A DNA stretch of 64,000 nucleotides, taken from assembly GCA_022925895.1 (NCBI GenBank), contig JAKSYS010000029.1, positions 124,001 through 188,000 of the forward strand, read 5' to 3'. Both the position numbers and the translations under genes were made by a program. The notes beneath the pieces are model-generated. The model was not told the DNA's origin and ran no database searches. It saw only the letters and a program-made list of their open reading frames with translations. Of this stretch, positions 63,901 through 64,000 are shown one piece after another (the first letter of the stretch is position 1; the number at the start of each line of letters is the position of its first letter). This DNA is from Fragilaria crotonensis (Eukaryota > Bacillariophyta > Fragilariophyceae > Fragilariales > Fragilariaceae).

Positions 63901-64000
63901 ACGCGCGACTGCTATCATGCTGGAATACCCAACACTGACGCCGAACTCATCAAACGCACCGTTCGTGGTGGAAGCAATCACTCCTTCTACGCCGCATCCT
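57770..64000 (+). mobile_element. Broken LTR-retrotransposon-like element (fossil), runs off the right edge
   Basis: Begins with a candidate LTR (57770-57991) and continues on plus to the window edge. A long leader from ATG 58003 to about 63.3 kb holds several Pro/Thr/Ser/His-rich plus frames (the longest 58793-60163) that I cannot assign to a known domain. The last 500 bp read protein blocks typical of retrotransposon gag (RRHCAPLTPDHVERTREAFC; SYLNRIRLLTRDCYHAG). Pol, the 3' LTR and the far end lie outside, so Copia or Gypsy membership cannot be settled; the gag blocks look most like diatom Copia elements to me. The copy is broken, with roughly ten breaks visible. The plus strand is strongly C/A-rich throughout, unlike the host genes. 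Confidence 0.6.

Overview
The window looks like nuclear DNA of a stramenopile alga, most probably a diatom. This is inference from four things: short GT-AG introns inside open genes, a plastid/mitochondrial-style PPR gene and other ordinary eukaryotic genes, Copia-type LTR relics, and several transposon-borne protein families of a kind I associate with diatom genomes. No bacterial operons, rRNA, convincing tRNA or CRISPR array were seen.

Layout. From 1 to about 34 kb the window is almost entirely mobile and repeat DNA. A decayed Plavaka-type (CACTA-like) DNA transposon at 1-1675 is split by a broken Copia element (1676-6770, paired LTRs) and resumes at 6771-6960. Degenerate coding scraps and tandem repeats follow to 16.7 kb. 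Next come a PIF/Harbinger-like non-autonomous element (16719-17377, TAA target duplication), a piggyBac-type transposase pseudogene (18360-19927) with a two-exon companion gene (20232-21888), and a second, longer Plavaka-type copy (about 23.2-28.2 kb). That copy carries a convergent accessory gene with a possible HxD...H iron-site pattern. A young Mutator-like element follows (29350-33875) with about 535-bp inverted ends, a 9-bp target duplication, a Ulp1-like protease domain and a MULE transposase with SWIM and zinc-knuckle domains.

Three islands of host genes stand out. Island 1 (34.3-39.1 kb) is a convergent pair: a double-TPR co-chaperone-like protein and an ankyrin/coiled-coil protein. 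Island 2 (46.7-50.7 kb) is a convergent pair: a PPR protein and a Rad21/Rec8-type cohesin kleisin. Island 3 (55.1-57.0 kb) is an ER protein disulfide isomerase-like protein. Between the islands lie further inverted-repeat elements: a hAT-like element with a BED-like protein at 39422-40227, a fold-back at about 41.0-41.5 kb, a TA-flanked element at 43142-44374, and a fold-back with palindromic minisatellites at 44668-45556. A frameshifted pogo-like transposase gene lies at 51744-54356. The intergenic DNA is unusually rich in GTAC/TAC-type motifs.

The right end (57770 to the edge) is the start of a broken LTR-retrotransposon-like element running off the window, with a candidate LTR, a long leader with strong C/A strand bias, and a gag-like region at the very edge.

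The most interesting candidates are the Ulp1-bearing MULE, the Plavaka-type element with its possible dioxygenase-like partner, and the palindromic-minisatellite fold-back. The host genes do not form one pathway; their only shared organisation is the tail-to-tail pairing in islands 1 and 2.
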